A stretch of 6,218 nt of DNA from the NCBI GenBank assembly GCA_035646635.1, contig DASRPA010000211.1, positions 1 through 6,218 of the forward strand, in the 5' to 3' direction. This document shows positions 1 through 5,835 of this stretch, piece after piece. A program made the position numbers and the translations under genes. The DNA comes from JACDAL01 sp035646635 (lineage in GTDB: Bacteria; Actinomycetota; CADDZG01; WHSQ01). Numbering within the stretch: the stretch's first letter is position 1; each line of letters begins with the position of its first letter. Under the pieces are notes generated by a model. It did no database searches and was not told the DNA's origin. It worked only from the letters and a program-made list of their open reading frames with translations.

Positions 1-860
1 GGGTTGGGCGTCTCGCCCTCCAGAAGCTGCGGACGGGAGCGAGCGAGGGGGTCACGGCTCGGCACCACCGATATGAGGGCTCGCGTATAGGGGTGCTGCG
101 GGTTCCGGACGACCTCCGCCGCCGGCCCCAGTTCCACGATGCGCCCCAGGTACATCACGGCGATGCGGTCGGCGTAGTGGGCCGCGGTCGAGAGGTCGTG
201 GGTGATCATGAGGATCCCGAGGCCCGACCGGCGCAGCCCCGAGAGGAGGTCGAGAATGCCCGCGCGCACCGAAACATCTAGCATTGACACCGGCTCGTCG
301 GCGATCAGCAGGGCCGGATTCAACACCAGGCTGGCCGCGATCGCAACGCGTTGACGCTGGCCGCCGGAGAGCTCGTGCGGGTAGCGGTCGATGTAAAGCT
401 CGGGTGGCGAGAGCCCGGCCCGCTCCAGGGCAGAGAGAATCGGTTGTCGCCCATCTCCTGCGACATCGACGCCATGAATGGCCAGCGGCTCCTCGACGGT
501 GTCGCGCACGCGGAAACGAGGATCCAGCGACTCGTAGGGGTCCTGGTACACCAGCTGGATCTCCCGCCGTAGAGGGCGCATCTCCCAGGCCGACAACCGA
601 GTTATGTCCTTCCCCTTGAACAGGATGCGGCCACTGTTCGGCTCGATCATTCGCACGATGGTCTGCGCGGTCGTGGTCTTGCCGCAGCCCGATTCGCCGA
701 CCAGCGCCAGCAGCTCCCCTGAGTGCACGGTAAAGGAGACGCCGTCTAGAGCGTGAACACTTCTCTCCGGCTTCCCCGTGATAGTGCCGAGGAAGCCGCG
801 CCCCAACCGATAATGGGTGACCAGGTTCTCGACCTCCAGTAGGGGCGGCCCAGAGCTCAT
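1..860 (-). CDS. dppF: Peptide ABC transporter ATP-binding protein, DppF/OppF type (C-terminus cut by window edge)
   Basis: This is the second ATPase of a DppABCDF/OppABCDF importer; in the cytoplasm it pairs with the DppD-type subunit to power peptide uptake. I translated about 286 codons from ATG at 860 without a stop. Visible motifs are Walker A GESGCGKT (about residues 55-62), Q-loop Gln at about 106 in YQDPYESLDPR, signature LSGGQ (164-168), Walker B LLIADEP (184-190), D-loop SMLD and H-loop His221 in ITHD. The NPQHPYTRALIS segment begins the oligo_HPY C-terminal region, and the frame leaves the window in GETPN, which normally precedes the cysteine-rich tail. Roughly 40-60 residues should be missing. 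ATG 860 is preferred because MSSGPPLLEVENL is a normal family N-terminus and GGGGAGG lies 10 nt upstream. In-frame ATGs at 893 and 944 and a GTG at 959 are alternatives. The 166-bp gap to dppD is unusual for this operon. Confidence 0.93.
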   Translation of the reverse strand, partial: MSSGPPLLEVENLVTHYRLGRGFLGTITGKPERSVHALDGVSFTVHSGELLALVGESGCGKTTTAQTIVRMIEPNSGRILFKGKDITRLSAWEMRPLRREIQLVYQDPYESLDPRFRVRDTVEEPLAIHGVDVAGDGRQPILSALERAGLSPPELYIDRYPHELSGGQRQRVAIAASLVLNPALLIADEPVSMLDVSVRAGILDLLSGLRRSGLGILMITHDLSTAAHYADRIAVMYLGRIVELGPAAEVVRNPQHPYTRALISVVPSRDPLARSRPQLLEGETPN

Positions 861-870
861 CCTAAGTACA

Positions 871-877
871 CCTCCCC
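871..877 (-). promoter_or_regulatory. Shine-Dalgarno site of dppF
   Basis: On the minus strand GGGGAGG ends 10 nt before ATG 860, which supports that start over the two upstream in-frame ATGs. The site sits at the outer edge of the inverted repeat filling the dppD-dppF gap, so its GGAG could pair with the CTCC on the other arm (minus-strand bases at 1020-1023). Confidence 0.55.
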
Positions 878-1023
878 GTAAATACGCTCGCATTCGAACG
901 CCCCTGCATCCCCGCTCGCGTCGTTCCTTCTCGCTCACGTACATTCCAGGTACGCTCACTCGTCGCGCCTAGCGACCAGGGCGCAGTGACGTTCTCGGTG
1001 CTGACCGTATTTCCGGTGCGGAG
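872..1023. repeat. Imperfect inverted repeat filling the dppD-dppF gap
   Basis: The two ends of this gap are related in inverted orientation. CCGTAAATACG at 876-886 matches the reverse complement of 1006-1016 at 10 of 11 positions. GAACGCCCCTGC at 896-907 matches the reverse complement of 983-994 at 10 of 12. The arms share an axis near 945-946, where GTAC-N7-GTAC (939-953) sits exactly at the centre. CTCC at 872-875 can also pair with GGAG at 1020-1023 across a 3-nt bulge. Inside are four copies of CGCTC[GA]C (885, 913, 932, 953) in one orientation. It may be a degenerate palindromic intergenic repeat or a MITE-like remnant, or a long mRNA hairpin controlling dppF. No target duplication or transposase is seen, so its nature is inference. 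Confidence 0.5.
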
Positions 1024-1038
1024 CACCTAGCGCTCCGC
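1015..1038 (-). other. Two competing hairpins around the dppD stop codon
   Basis: GCGGAGC and GCTCCGC (1018-1024 and 1032-1038) form a perfect 7-bp GC-rich stem with a 7-nt loop that contains the dppD stop codon. GGTGC and GCACC (1015-1019 and 1023-1027) form an overlapping 5-bp stem with a 3-nt loop. Both cannot form at once. No U-tract follows on the minus strand, so it does not look like an intrinsic terminator. It could stabilise the upstream message or take part in control of dppF, or be chance in GC-rich DNA. Confidence 0.4.
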
Positions 1039-1995
1039 CGGAACTTCGTTGAGATGGCACGCGGCTACATGTCTTTCTGCGACCGCAACCGTCCGCGGCG
1101 TGATGGTCGGGCACGGCGCGAATGCCCGATCGCAGCGCGGTTGGAAGGGACAGCCGATGATGACACGATCGAGCCGCGGAGGTGCGCCCGGGATCGAAAT
1201 GATCTTCTCTTTGCCGTGAAGGTCGGGAGTAGCTGAGAACAGCAGTCTCGTATAGGGATGACGGGCGTCGTGATAGAGGTCGGCGGTCGCGCCTTCTTCC
1301 GCGATGCGCCCTGCGTACATCACGGCCGCGCGCCCACAGGTCTGCGCAACCACAGGCAGGTCGTGAGTCACGAACACGAGCGCCAGGCCAAGCTCTTCGG
1401 TGAGGCCCACCAACAGCTCGAGGATTTGCGCCTGCACCATTACATCCAGCGCCGTTGTCGGCTCGTCCGCAAGCAATACCTTGGGCCCACAGGCGAGCGC
1501 CATCGCGATGGCAGCGCGCTGTCGCATGCCGCCCGAGAACTCGTGCGGAAAGCGATCGGCCCGGCTCCCCGGGATGCCTACGAGCTCTAGGAGGTCGCCG
1601 ACCCTGCCCCTGGCTGCGCGCCCGCGCGCGGTCCCATGAAGCTCCATGGGCTCTGCGATCTGATCACCGACCCTCTTTACCGGGTTGAACGCGTTCATTG
1701 CCCCTTGGAAGACCATCGCGATGTCCTTCCAGCGGTGAGGCGCCACGGACCTCTCACCGTCTTTCAAGATGTCCTCACCGTTCAAAAAAACGCTGCCGGC
1801 GACGCTGGCATTGGCGGGCAATAGCCCCATCACGGCAAGGATCGTGGTCGTCTTCCCACAACCAGATTCGCCGACAAGTCCCAGCCTTTCCCCGAGCTCA
1901 AGCTCGAAGTTCACTCCTTGCACCGCGTGGAGCTCGCCTTCGAGAAGGTCGAACCAGACGTGGAGGTCCTTCACCTTGAGGATTGCCTCTGTCAC
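1027..1995 (-). CDS. dppD: Peptide ABC transporter ATP-binding protein, DppD/OppD type
   Basis: This is the first ATPase of the importer, acting in the cytoplasm with the DppF-type subunit below the two permeases. The 322 residues match the usual 320-340. Walker A GESGCGKT is at 42-49, the Q-loop Gln at 97 in VFQGAMNAFNPV, signature FSGGM at 153-157, Walker B KVLLADEP at 172-179, D-loop TALD next, and H-loop His211 in VTHD. The C-terminal oligo_HPY region (HPYTRLLFSATP onward) carries Cys282, Cys288, Cys295 and Cys313 (CX5CX6CX17C). A four-cysteine cluster here is typical of DppD/OppD proteins, and the mycobacterial OppD binds a [4Fe-4S] cluster in it; cluster binding by this protein is inferred. 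The start is GTG, 3 nt after the dppC stop, with GGTGGGG about 8-14 nt upstream, which indicates translational coupling. Confidence 0.95.
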   Translation of the reverse strand: MTEAILKVKDLHVWFDLLEGELHAVQGVNFELELGERLGLVGESGCGKTTTILAVMGLLPANASVAGSVFLNGEDILKDGERSVAPHRWKDIAMVFQGAMNAFNPVKRVGDQIAEPMELHGTARGRAARGRVGDLLELVGIPGSRADRFPHEFSGGMRQRAAIAMALACGPKVLLADEPTTALDVMVQAQILELLVGLTEELGLALVFVTHDLPVVAQTCGRAAVMYAGRIAEEGATADLYHDARHPYTRLLFSATPDLHGKEKIISIPGAPPRLDRVIIGCPFQPRCDRAFAPCPTITPRTVAVAERHVAACHLNEVPAER

Positions 1996-1998
1996 CTC

Positions 1999-2961
1999 TC
2001 AGTCCCCACCCGGCTCGCGAGGAAGGGAGCGGAGGCGGAACCTATGCACCGAGAGATGCCCCACCTTGAGGCGAGGGTTCATAGCGTCCTCCATCGACTG
2101 GCCGACCATCGTGCACGCAAGGATGACGAGCGTGACACAGATGCCCGGCGGGACGATTGCCCACCACGCGTCACTAAAGATCGCCCCTCCCGTGAGGGAG
2201 TTCTGGATGAGCTTTCCCCACGACACCTGTGAGGGATCGCCGAGCCCCAGAAAAGCGATATAGGTTTCCGCGAAGATGGCCGTCGCCACAGTAAGGACCG
2301 TGTTGGCGATTAGCAGCGGCGTAACCTGCGGCAAAACATGCTTCATGATCAGCCGGGTGTTGCCCGCCCCCAGAGACCGTGCCCGTTTAACGTAGACCTG
2401 CTCGCGCACACTCTTCACCTGAGCCCGAATCAGGCGCGCAGTGCTCGTCCAGTAGATCACCGCGATGATTACGACGATATTGAACAGGCTCTGCCCCCAA
2501 ATTGCGGCGACGACGATCATCAGCGGGACATCGGGAATGACCAGGAAGTAATCGGTTATCCGCATCAAAACGGTGTCGGTCTTGCCGCCCATATACCCGG
2601 ACAAGATACCCACCGTGCCCCCGATCAGCATCGCCATAAAGGACGCCGCAAATCCCACAAGCAGAGACACTCTCGCCCCCCAGATGAGAATCGTCAGCAT
2701 GTCGATCCCGCCGTCGTCGAGGCCGAGCCAGTGTGCCGACGAAGGCCGCTCGTAGACGGCGCCGACCTTGGCGGTCGGGCTGTAGGGAGAAAGCAGAGGC
2801 GCGGCTATCGCAATGGCGACGAAAAGCGCAAGGACGACGGCGCCCACCAGCGCCTGACGATCGCCGGTCAAGAGTTTCCGCACGGGTCCGCGTCGCGCCC
2901 GGTTCGAGGCAACCGGGGCCGCCACCTCGCCTCCGATTGGGGGGATCGCCTCCATCGTCAT
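1999..2961 (-). CDS. dppC: Peptide ABC transporter permease, DppC/OppC type
   Basis: This is one half of the transmembrane channel. The 320 residues begin with a cytoplasmic N-terminus containing an Arg/Lys-rich stretch (about 21-35), then a first membrane segment (about 37-57). The segment SAHWLGLDDGGIDMLT (75-90) corresponds to the HWLGTDxxGRD-type motif of DppC/OppC N-terminal regions. The BPD_transp_1 core follows with membrane segments near 97-120, 137-155, 158-172, 212-232 and 268-288. The EAA-type coupling loop, which docks on the ATPases, lies at about 187-211 (RARSLGAGNTRLIMKHVLP). The start ATG at 2961 overlaps the dppB stop as ATGA, with GGGTGA just upstream, so translation is coupled to dppB. 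A second ATG two codons downstream is an alternative. The C-terminus after NPRLKV is a basic tail of about 20 residues. Nothing looks truncated. Confidence 0.94.
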   Translation of the reverse strand: MTMEAIPPIGGEVAAPVASNRARRGPVRKLLTGDRQALVGAVVLALFVAIAIAAPLLSPYSPTAKVGAVYERPSSAHWLGLDDGGIDMLTILIWGARVSLLVGFAASFMAMLIGGTVGILSGYMGGKTDTVLMRITDYFLVIPDVPLMIVVAAIWGQSLFNIVVIIAVIYWTSTARLIRAQVKSVREQVYVKRARSLGAGNTRLIMKHVLPQVTPLLIANTVLTVATAIFAETYIAFLGLGDPSQVSWGKLIQNSLTGGAIFSDAWWAIVPPGICVTLVILACTMVGQSMEDAMNPRLKVGHLSVHRFRLRSLPREPGGD

Positions 2962-3932
2962 GCCGTCACCCGGGGATCGAGCTTGAAGTACAACAGGTCG
3001 GCCACGAAGTTGAAGAAGATGACCGTCAGCGTCAGCAGCAGAAACGCGCCCTGCAGCACCGGGTAGTCCCGGCGGTCGATCGCGTCGATGGTCGCCAGCC
3101 CGATTCCCGGATAGGAGAAGACTTCCTCGATCACGATCGCCCCTGCAAGAATGTATCCAAACGACAACGCGATCAATGTGACCAGCGGGAGCATGGCGTT
3201 TCTGAGACCATGGCGATACACGATCCGAAGGTTCTTGAGGCCCTTGGCGCGCGCGGTAAGGACGTAGTCCTCACCGAGCGTCTCCAGCATCGAGGAGCGT
3301 ACGATCAATGCGTATTCACCGTAGAGACCAATCCCCAAAGTGAGGGCCGGAAGAATAAGATGGCGGATCCGGTCGTTGATCACCGTCCACGTCGACGGCT
3401 CTCCGAGAATACCCAGGGTGGGATCACGAATCCCGGCTACGGGAAAACCGAACCTGAGCGCGACGTAGAAAACGATCATCAGCCCGATCCACTGCGTAGG
3501 CATCGCGTAGAAGGACAGCGCCGTCCAGGTGTTGATGCGATCGACCCTGGTGCCCCGGCGCCACGCCGACATCACTCCGGCTGCCACGCCGATGACTACG
3601 GACACGATCGTGGCGACGGCGAGCATCGGCAGGGTGTTGAGGATCGGGGTCTTGAGGTTCTGCCACACCGGACGGCGGTCGACTAAAGAGGTACCGAGGT
3701 CCCCCTGCGTGAGGTTACCGAGGTAGATGGTGTACTGCTGCAGCATCGGCTTGTTCAGGCCCAGCTCTTCCTGGAGAGAAGCCTTGAACTGCTTGGTGCA
3801 GTGGAGACAGCGCAGCGCGGTGATCGCGTTGCCGGGAACGGCCCGGAACAGGACGAAATTCAGCGTGATGGCGACGAACACGGTCAGCAGCGCCGCGCCC
3901 GTCCGCTTGATGAGGTAGTCGGCCCCCCTCAT
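2958..3932 (-). CDS. dppB: Peptide ABC transporter permease, DppB/OppB type
   Basis: This is the other half of the channel. The 324 residues match the usual 305-340. The first membrane segment is at about 11-30 and is followed by AVPGNAITAL, equivalent to the family's PGDPxxxL motif. A stretch outside the membrane contains ELGLNKPMLQQY and GDLGTSL, both typical of DppB. Membrane segments follow near 102-122, 135-160, 192-210, 247-268 and 295-315. The EAA coupling loop is at about 221-250 (EDYVLTARAKGLKNL, then HGLRNAMLP). Cys42 and Cys45 form a CxxC (RCLHCT) in the predicted extracytoplasmic part and are the only cysteines in the protein. The start ATG at 3932 lies 27 nt after the binding-protein stop. 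Its Shine-Dalgarno is weak (ACAGG) and lies in a hairpin loop. The 3' end overlaps dppC by 4 nt. Confidence 0.95.
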   Translation of the reverse strand: MRGADYLIKRTGAALLTVFVAITLNFVLFRAVPGNAITALRCLHCTKQFKASLQEELGLNKPMLQQYTIYLGNLTQGDLGTSLVDRRPVWQNLKTPILNTLPMLAVATIVSVVIGVAAGVMSAWRRGTRVDRINTWTALSFYAMPTQWIGLMIVFYVALRFGFPVAGIRDPTLGILGEPSTWTVINDRIRHLILPALTLGIGLYGEYALIVRSSMLETLGEDYVLTARAKGLKNLRIVYRHGLRNAMLPLVTLIALSFGYILAGAIVIEEVFSYPGIGLATIDAIDRRDYPVLQGAFLLLTLTVIFFNFVADLLYFKLDPRVTA

Positions 3933-3933
3933 G

Positions 3934-3948
3934 GGCTGCCTGTCAGCC
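3934..3948 (-). other. Small hairpin before dppB with the weak SD in its loop
   Basis: GGCTG-N5-CAGCC is a perfect 5-bp stem ending one base before the dppB ATG. Its loop on the mRNA reads ACAGG, the only Shine-Dalgarno-like sequence at suitable distance (6 nt). A structure here could lower permease translation relative to the binding protein, which importers of this class usually make in excess. It is short and could be chance. Confidence 0.35.
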
Positions 3949-3959
3949 GGCGGCGTGCG

Positions 3960-5624
3960 TCATTGGGTCCGATGGGGGCTGGTGTAGTAGCACTTGCAGT
4001 AGGCGCCCAGATCGGGGTAGATCCCACTCCACTCGTCCCGGTAAGCCATGATGATCTCCTCCTGCACGGTGTGGATGTAGGGGCGCTCTCGGGCGAGCTT
4101 GGCCTGCATCTCCCATACCAGGTCGCGGCGCTCTTTCGGGTCTACCAGAGTGGCCTGCTTCTCGTACATGCGGTCGTAGGAGGGGTCGTTGTAGCCGGTG
4201 TCGTTCCAGCTGAACCACTGACCCTTCGTCATCACCGACAGCATGAAGTCGGGGTCGATGTATCCAACCCAGTTCCAGGTGGCGATATCGAACTTCGTGT
4301 AGTCGCCTGCGGTCTCCAGCGCGTACGCCTGACCGGTGTCGCCGCCGGGCTTTAGCATCACTTCCACGCCGACCTCGGACCAGTTGTCCTTGATGATCTC
4401 GAAATTGCGATCCCCGTTGTAGTTGAGGCTGCCGGGTACTACTACTTCGTAAGACATCGGATGGGCGGGCTGTGCGAATTCTCCTGAAGTGGCCGGCGCC
4501 CAGCGAACTCCATCTCTCATCTCATAGCCGAGGGAGTCGAGGATCTGATTGCCCTTGTCCGGGTCATAGGGCAGCGGCTTCACGTCCGGGTTGACGAAGT
4601 CGCCCGACTGCGAGGAGATCAGGTTCGCCCACGGCTTGGCGTGCCCGTTGTGCACGACATCGACGATCTCCTGGCGATTCGTGGCGTACTCGAGCGCTTC
4701 GCGGACCTTTGGATCAAGCAGCTCCCGGTTCTGAGGTTTCACCGGGTTGACGTTGAACGTAATGTTGTCGACCTGGGAGCTCCCGGTGCCCTCGACCGTG
4801 ATACCGGCCTCCGACTTGAGCGCCTCCACCGCGTTCGTCGGCACCGACTCGATCCAGTCGAGCGTCCCCGCCCTGAGGTCTGCGATCATCGACGTCGAGT
4901 TCGTGTAGTAGATGAGCGCCACCGCTTCGGCGTTCGACTTGGGCCCGTAGAACTCGGGGTTGGGCTTGAACACCGTGGTGCCCTTCTTCTCGTACTGGTC
5001 GATGAAGTAGGCGCCACCGGCCACGGCGGGAAGGTCTTTCTCGGGCTGGAAGGTCTTCAGGTCCTTGCCGTTGTTGCCGAGGTACTTCGACCACACGTGC
5101 TGGGGAAAGATGAAGAATTGCTCCATCTGGGCGAGGACGTTGCCGATGGGCTTCTGGTACTCGATCACGAGCGTCTCGTCGTCGGGCGCGCTGAACTTCT
5201 TGACGTGGTTCAATACGTCCGCGAACACGGTAGTCGGGCCGTCCCCATATTTAATGATCGTGTTGCCGGTCCACGCCGCATCGGCCGCGGTCAGCGGTTC
5301 GCCGTCCGACCATTCCACTCCCGTCTCGAGGTGGAAGGTCCACTTCAGGCCGTCGGGCGTGTTCTCCCAGCTCTTCGCCCAGTCACCCTCGATCTCGAGC
5401 CCGGGCCCGTACTGAACCAGCTGCGGATACTGCATGACGAATGCGTTGTAGGACTGGGACTCGATGGCTACGAAGGGGTTGAGCGTGTCGATGTAGTCGA
5501 CCGTGCCGATCTTGAGAATCCCGCTGCCCCCGGCGTCGCCGCCCCCGGAATCCTGCGGCGCCGGTGCACAGGCCCCGGCCACCAGCAGTACCGTCAGCGC
5601 TAGGCCGAACCATCGCAGCTTCAT
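3960..5624 (-). CDS. Peptide-type ABC transporter substrate-binding lipoprotein (SBP family 5)
   Basis: This is the extracytoplasmic receptor that captures the substrate, probably peptides, and delivers it to the DppB/DppC channel. From ATG 5624 it has 554 residues, usual for family 5. The N-terminus is a lipoprotein signal: KLR, a hydrophobic stretch (about 5-17), then VAGAC with Cys19 as the lipid-attachment site, followed by a Gly/Ser/Asp-rich linker to about 35. SBP_bac_5 hallmarks follow: TLNPF near 47, WENTPDGLKWTFHLETGVEWSDGEPLTAAD spread over about 86-115, LDPKVREALEYATNRQEIV (about 303-321), DIATWNWVGYIDPD (446-459) and ERRDLVWEMQAKLARERPYIH near the end. The C-terminus YCKCYY contains Cys543 and Cys545, the only cysteines besides Cys19. 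A GTG 14 codons upstream (5666) is also in frame but would put a charged extension before the signal peptide. ATG 5624 has a strong Shine-Dalgarno. The substrate cannot be read from sequence. Confidence 0.94.
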   Translation of the reverse strand: MKLRWFGLALTVLLVAGACAPAPQDSGGGDAGGSGILKIGTVDYIDTLNPFVAIESQSYNAFVMQYPQLVQYGPGLEIEGDWAKSWENTPDGLKWTFHLETGVEWSDGEPLTAADAAWTGNTIIKYGDGPTTVFADVLNHVKKFSAPDDETLVIEYQKPIGNVLAQMEQFFIFPQHVWSKYLGNNGKDLKTFQPEKDLPAVAGGAYFIDQYEKKGTTVFKPNPEFYGPKSNAEAVALIYYTNSTSMIADLRAGTLDWIESVPTNAVEALKSEAGITVEGTGSSQVDNITFNVNPVKPQNRELLDPKVREALEYATNRQEIVDVVHNGHAKPWANLISSQSGDFVNPDVKPLPYDPDKGNQILDSLGYEMRDGVRWAPATSGEFAQPAHPMSYEVVVPGSLNYNGDRNFEIIKDNWSEVGVEVMLKPGGDTGQAYALETAGDYTKFDIATWNWVGYIDPDFMLSVMTKGQWFSWNDTGYNDPSYDRMYEKQATLVDPKERRDLVWEMQAKLARERPYIHTVQEEIIMAYRDEWSGIYPDLGAYCKCYYTSPHRTQ

Positions 5625-5627
5625 CCA

Positions 5628-5637
5628 CTCACCCCCT
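5628..5637 (-). promoter_or_regulatory. Strong Shine-Dalgarno of the binding-protein gene
   Basis: The minus strand reads AGGGGGTGAG ending 3 nt before ATG 5624, with the G-run about 7 nt from the start. It decides in favour of this ATG, which gives a normal lipoprotein signal, over the in-frame GTG at 5666. It is clearly stronger than the site before dppB, in line with higher synthesis of the binding protein. Confidence 0.65.
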
Positions 5638-5652
5638 GGACGGCGCCCGTCC
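5638..5652 (-). other. Leader hairpin just upstream of the binding-protein SD
   Basis: GGACGG-N3-CCGTCC forms a perfect 6-bp stem with a 3-nt loop, directly adjoining the Shine-Dalgarno on the mRNA. It could keep the ribosome-binding site open or influence message stability. With this GC content it may also be accidental. Confidence 0.35.
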
Positions 5653-5706
5653 GTCACGTTGCGCACGGCCCTCGCCCTCAGTTCATCGGCTTGCTCTACT
5701 ACCGGA

Positions 5707-5734
5707 ATCGTACAGTCGCCCCGTCCCTATCCAA
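5707..5734 (-). promoter_or_regulatory. Weak candidate promoter for the transporter operon
   Basis: On the minus strand TTGGAT (5729-5734) and TACGAT (5707-5712) are separated by 16 bp and resemble -35 and -10 boxes of a housekeeping sigma factor (TANNNT type -10, poor -35). A start near 5700 would give a leader of about 75 nt. The spacing is acceptable but the -35 matches only three positions, so this is tentative. Confidence 0.25.
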
Positions 5735-5766
5735 ACCGGGCCAGCCCCCAAGCTTTGGAGCCCACC

Positions 5767-5803
5767 TTTTGTACAAATGCGCCTATCGACCGCGTTTTGT
5801 ACA
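5767..5803. promoter_or_regulatory. Paired TTTTGTACA boxes, possible operator
   Basis: TTTTGTACA occurs at 5767-5775 and again at 5795-5803, exactly 28 bp apart. The first copy sits in a perfect 10-bp palindrome, TTTGTACAAA (5768-5777). The second is palindromic only over TGTACA (5798-5803). A third partial GTACA lies at 5710-5714 in the promoter candidate. The pair is AT-rich in a GC-rich leader and sits about 35-70 bp upstream of the candidate -35 box, a position compatible with an activator or a looping repressor. Short palindromes around TTGTACAA resemble targets of GntR-like regulators, but no regulator is encoded here. Confidence 0.4.
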
Positions 5804-5835
5804 CCAAACCTGCCCGGAGGACTGCCGGTGCGCGG

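Noticed and set aside
861..1026. Insertion sequence or complete mobile element between dppD and dppF
   Set aside because: No transposase frame and no clear target-site duplication flank the inverted repeat; the arms are imperfect. It is kept only as a repeat or RNA-structure candidate.
2338..3066. Plus-strand open frame of 242 codons opposite dppC
   Set aside because: Antisense shadow of dppC with biased, hydrophilic composition and no family resemblance.
3424..3666. Second minus-strand frame of 80 codons inside dppB
   Set aside because: It is an alternative-frame shadow of dppB with an Arg/Asp/His-rich product and no motif.
2733..3686. Plus-strand open frame of 317 codons across the dppB-dppC junction
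   Set aside because: It crosses two well-supported permease genes on the other strand. The product is Arg/Asp/His-rich and of low complexity, without motifs or a convincing ribosome-binding site.
4641..5603. Long plus-strand open frame (320 codons) opposite the binding-protein gene
   Set aside because: It is antisense to a well-supported SBP family 5 gene. Its product is rich in Val, Leu, Arg and His with no recognisable domain, as expected from the shadow of GC-rich codons.
5625..5666. Upstream GTG start at 5666 for the binding protein
   Set aside because: It would place 14 charged or polar residues before the lipoprotein signal and includes the leader hairpin. ATG 5624 has a strong Shine-Dalgarno and gives a normal signal peptide.
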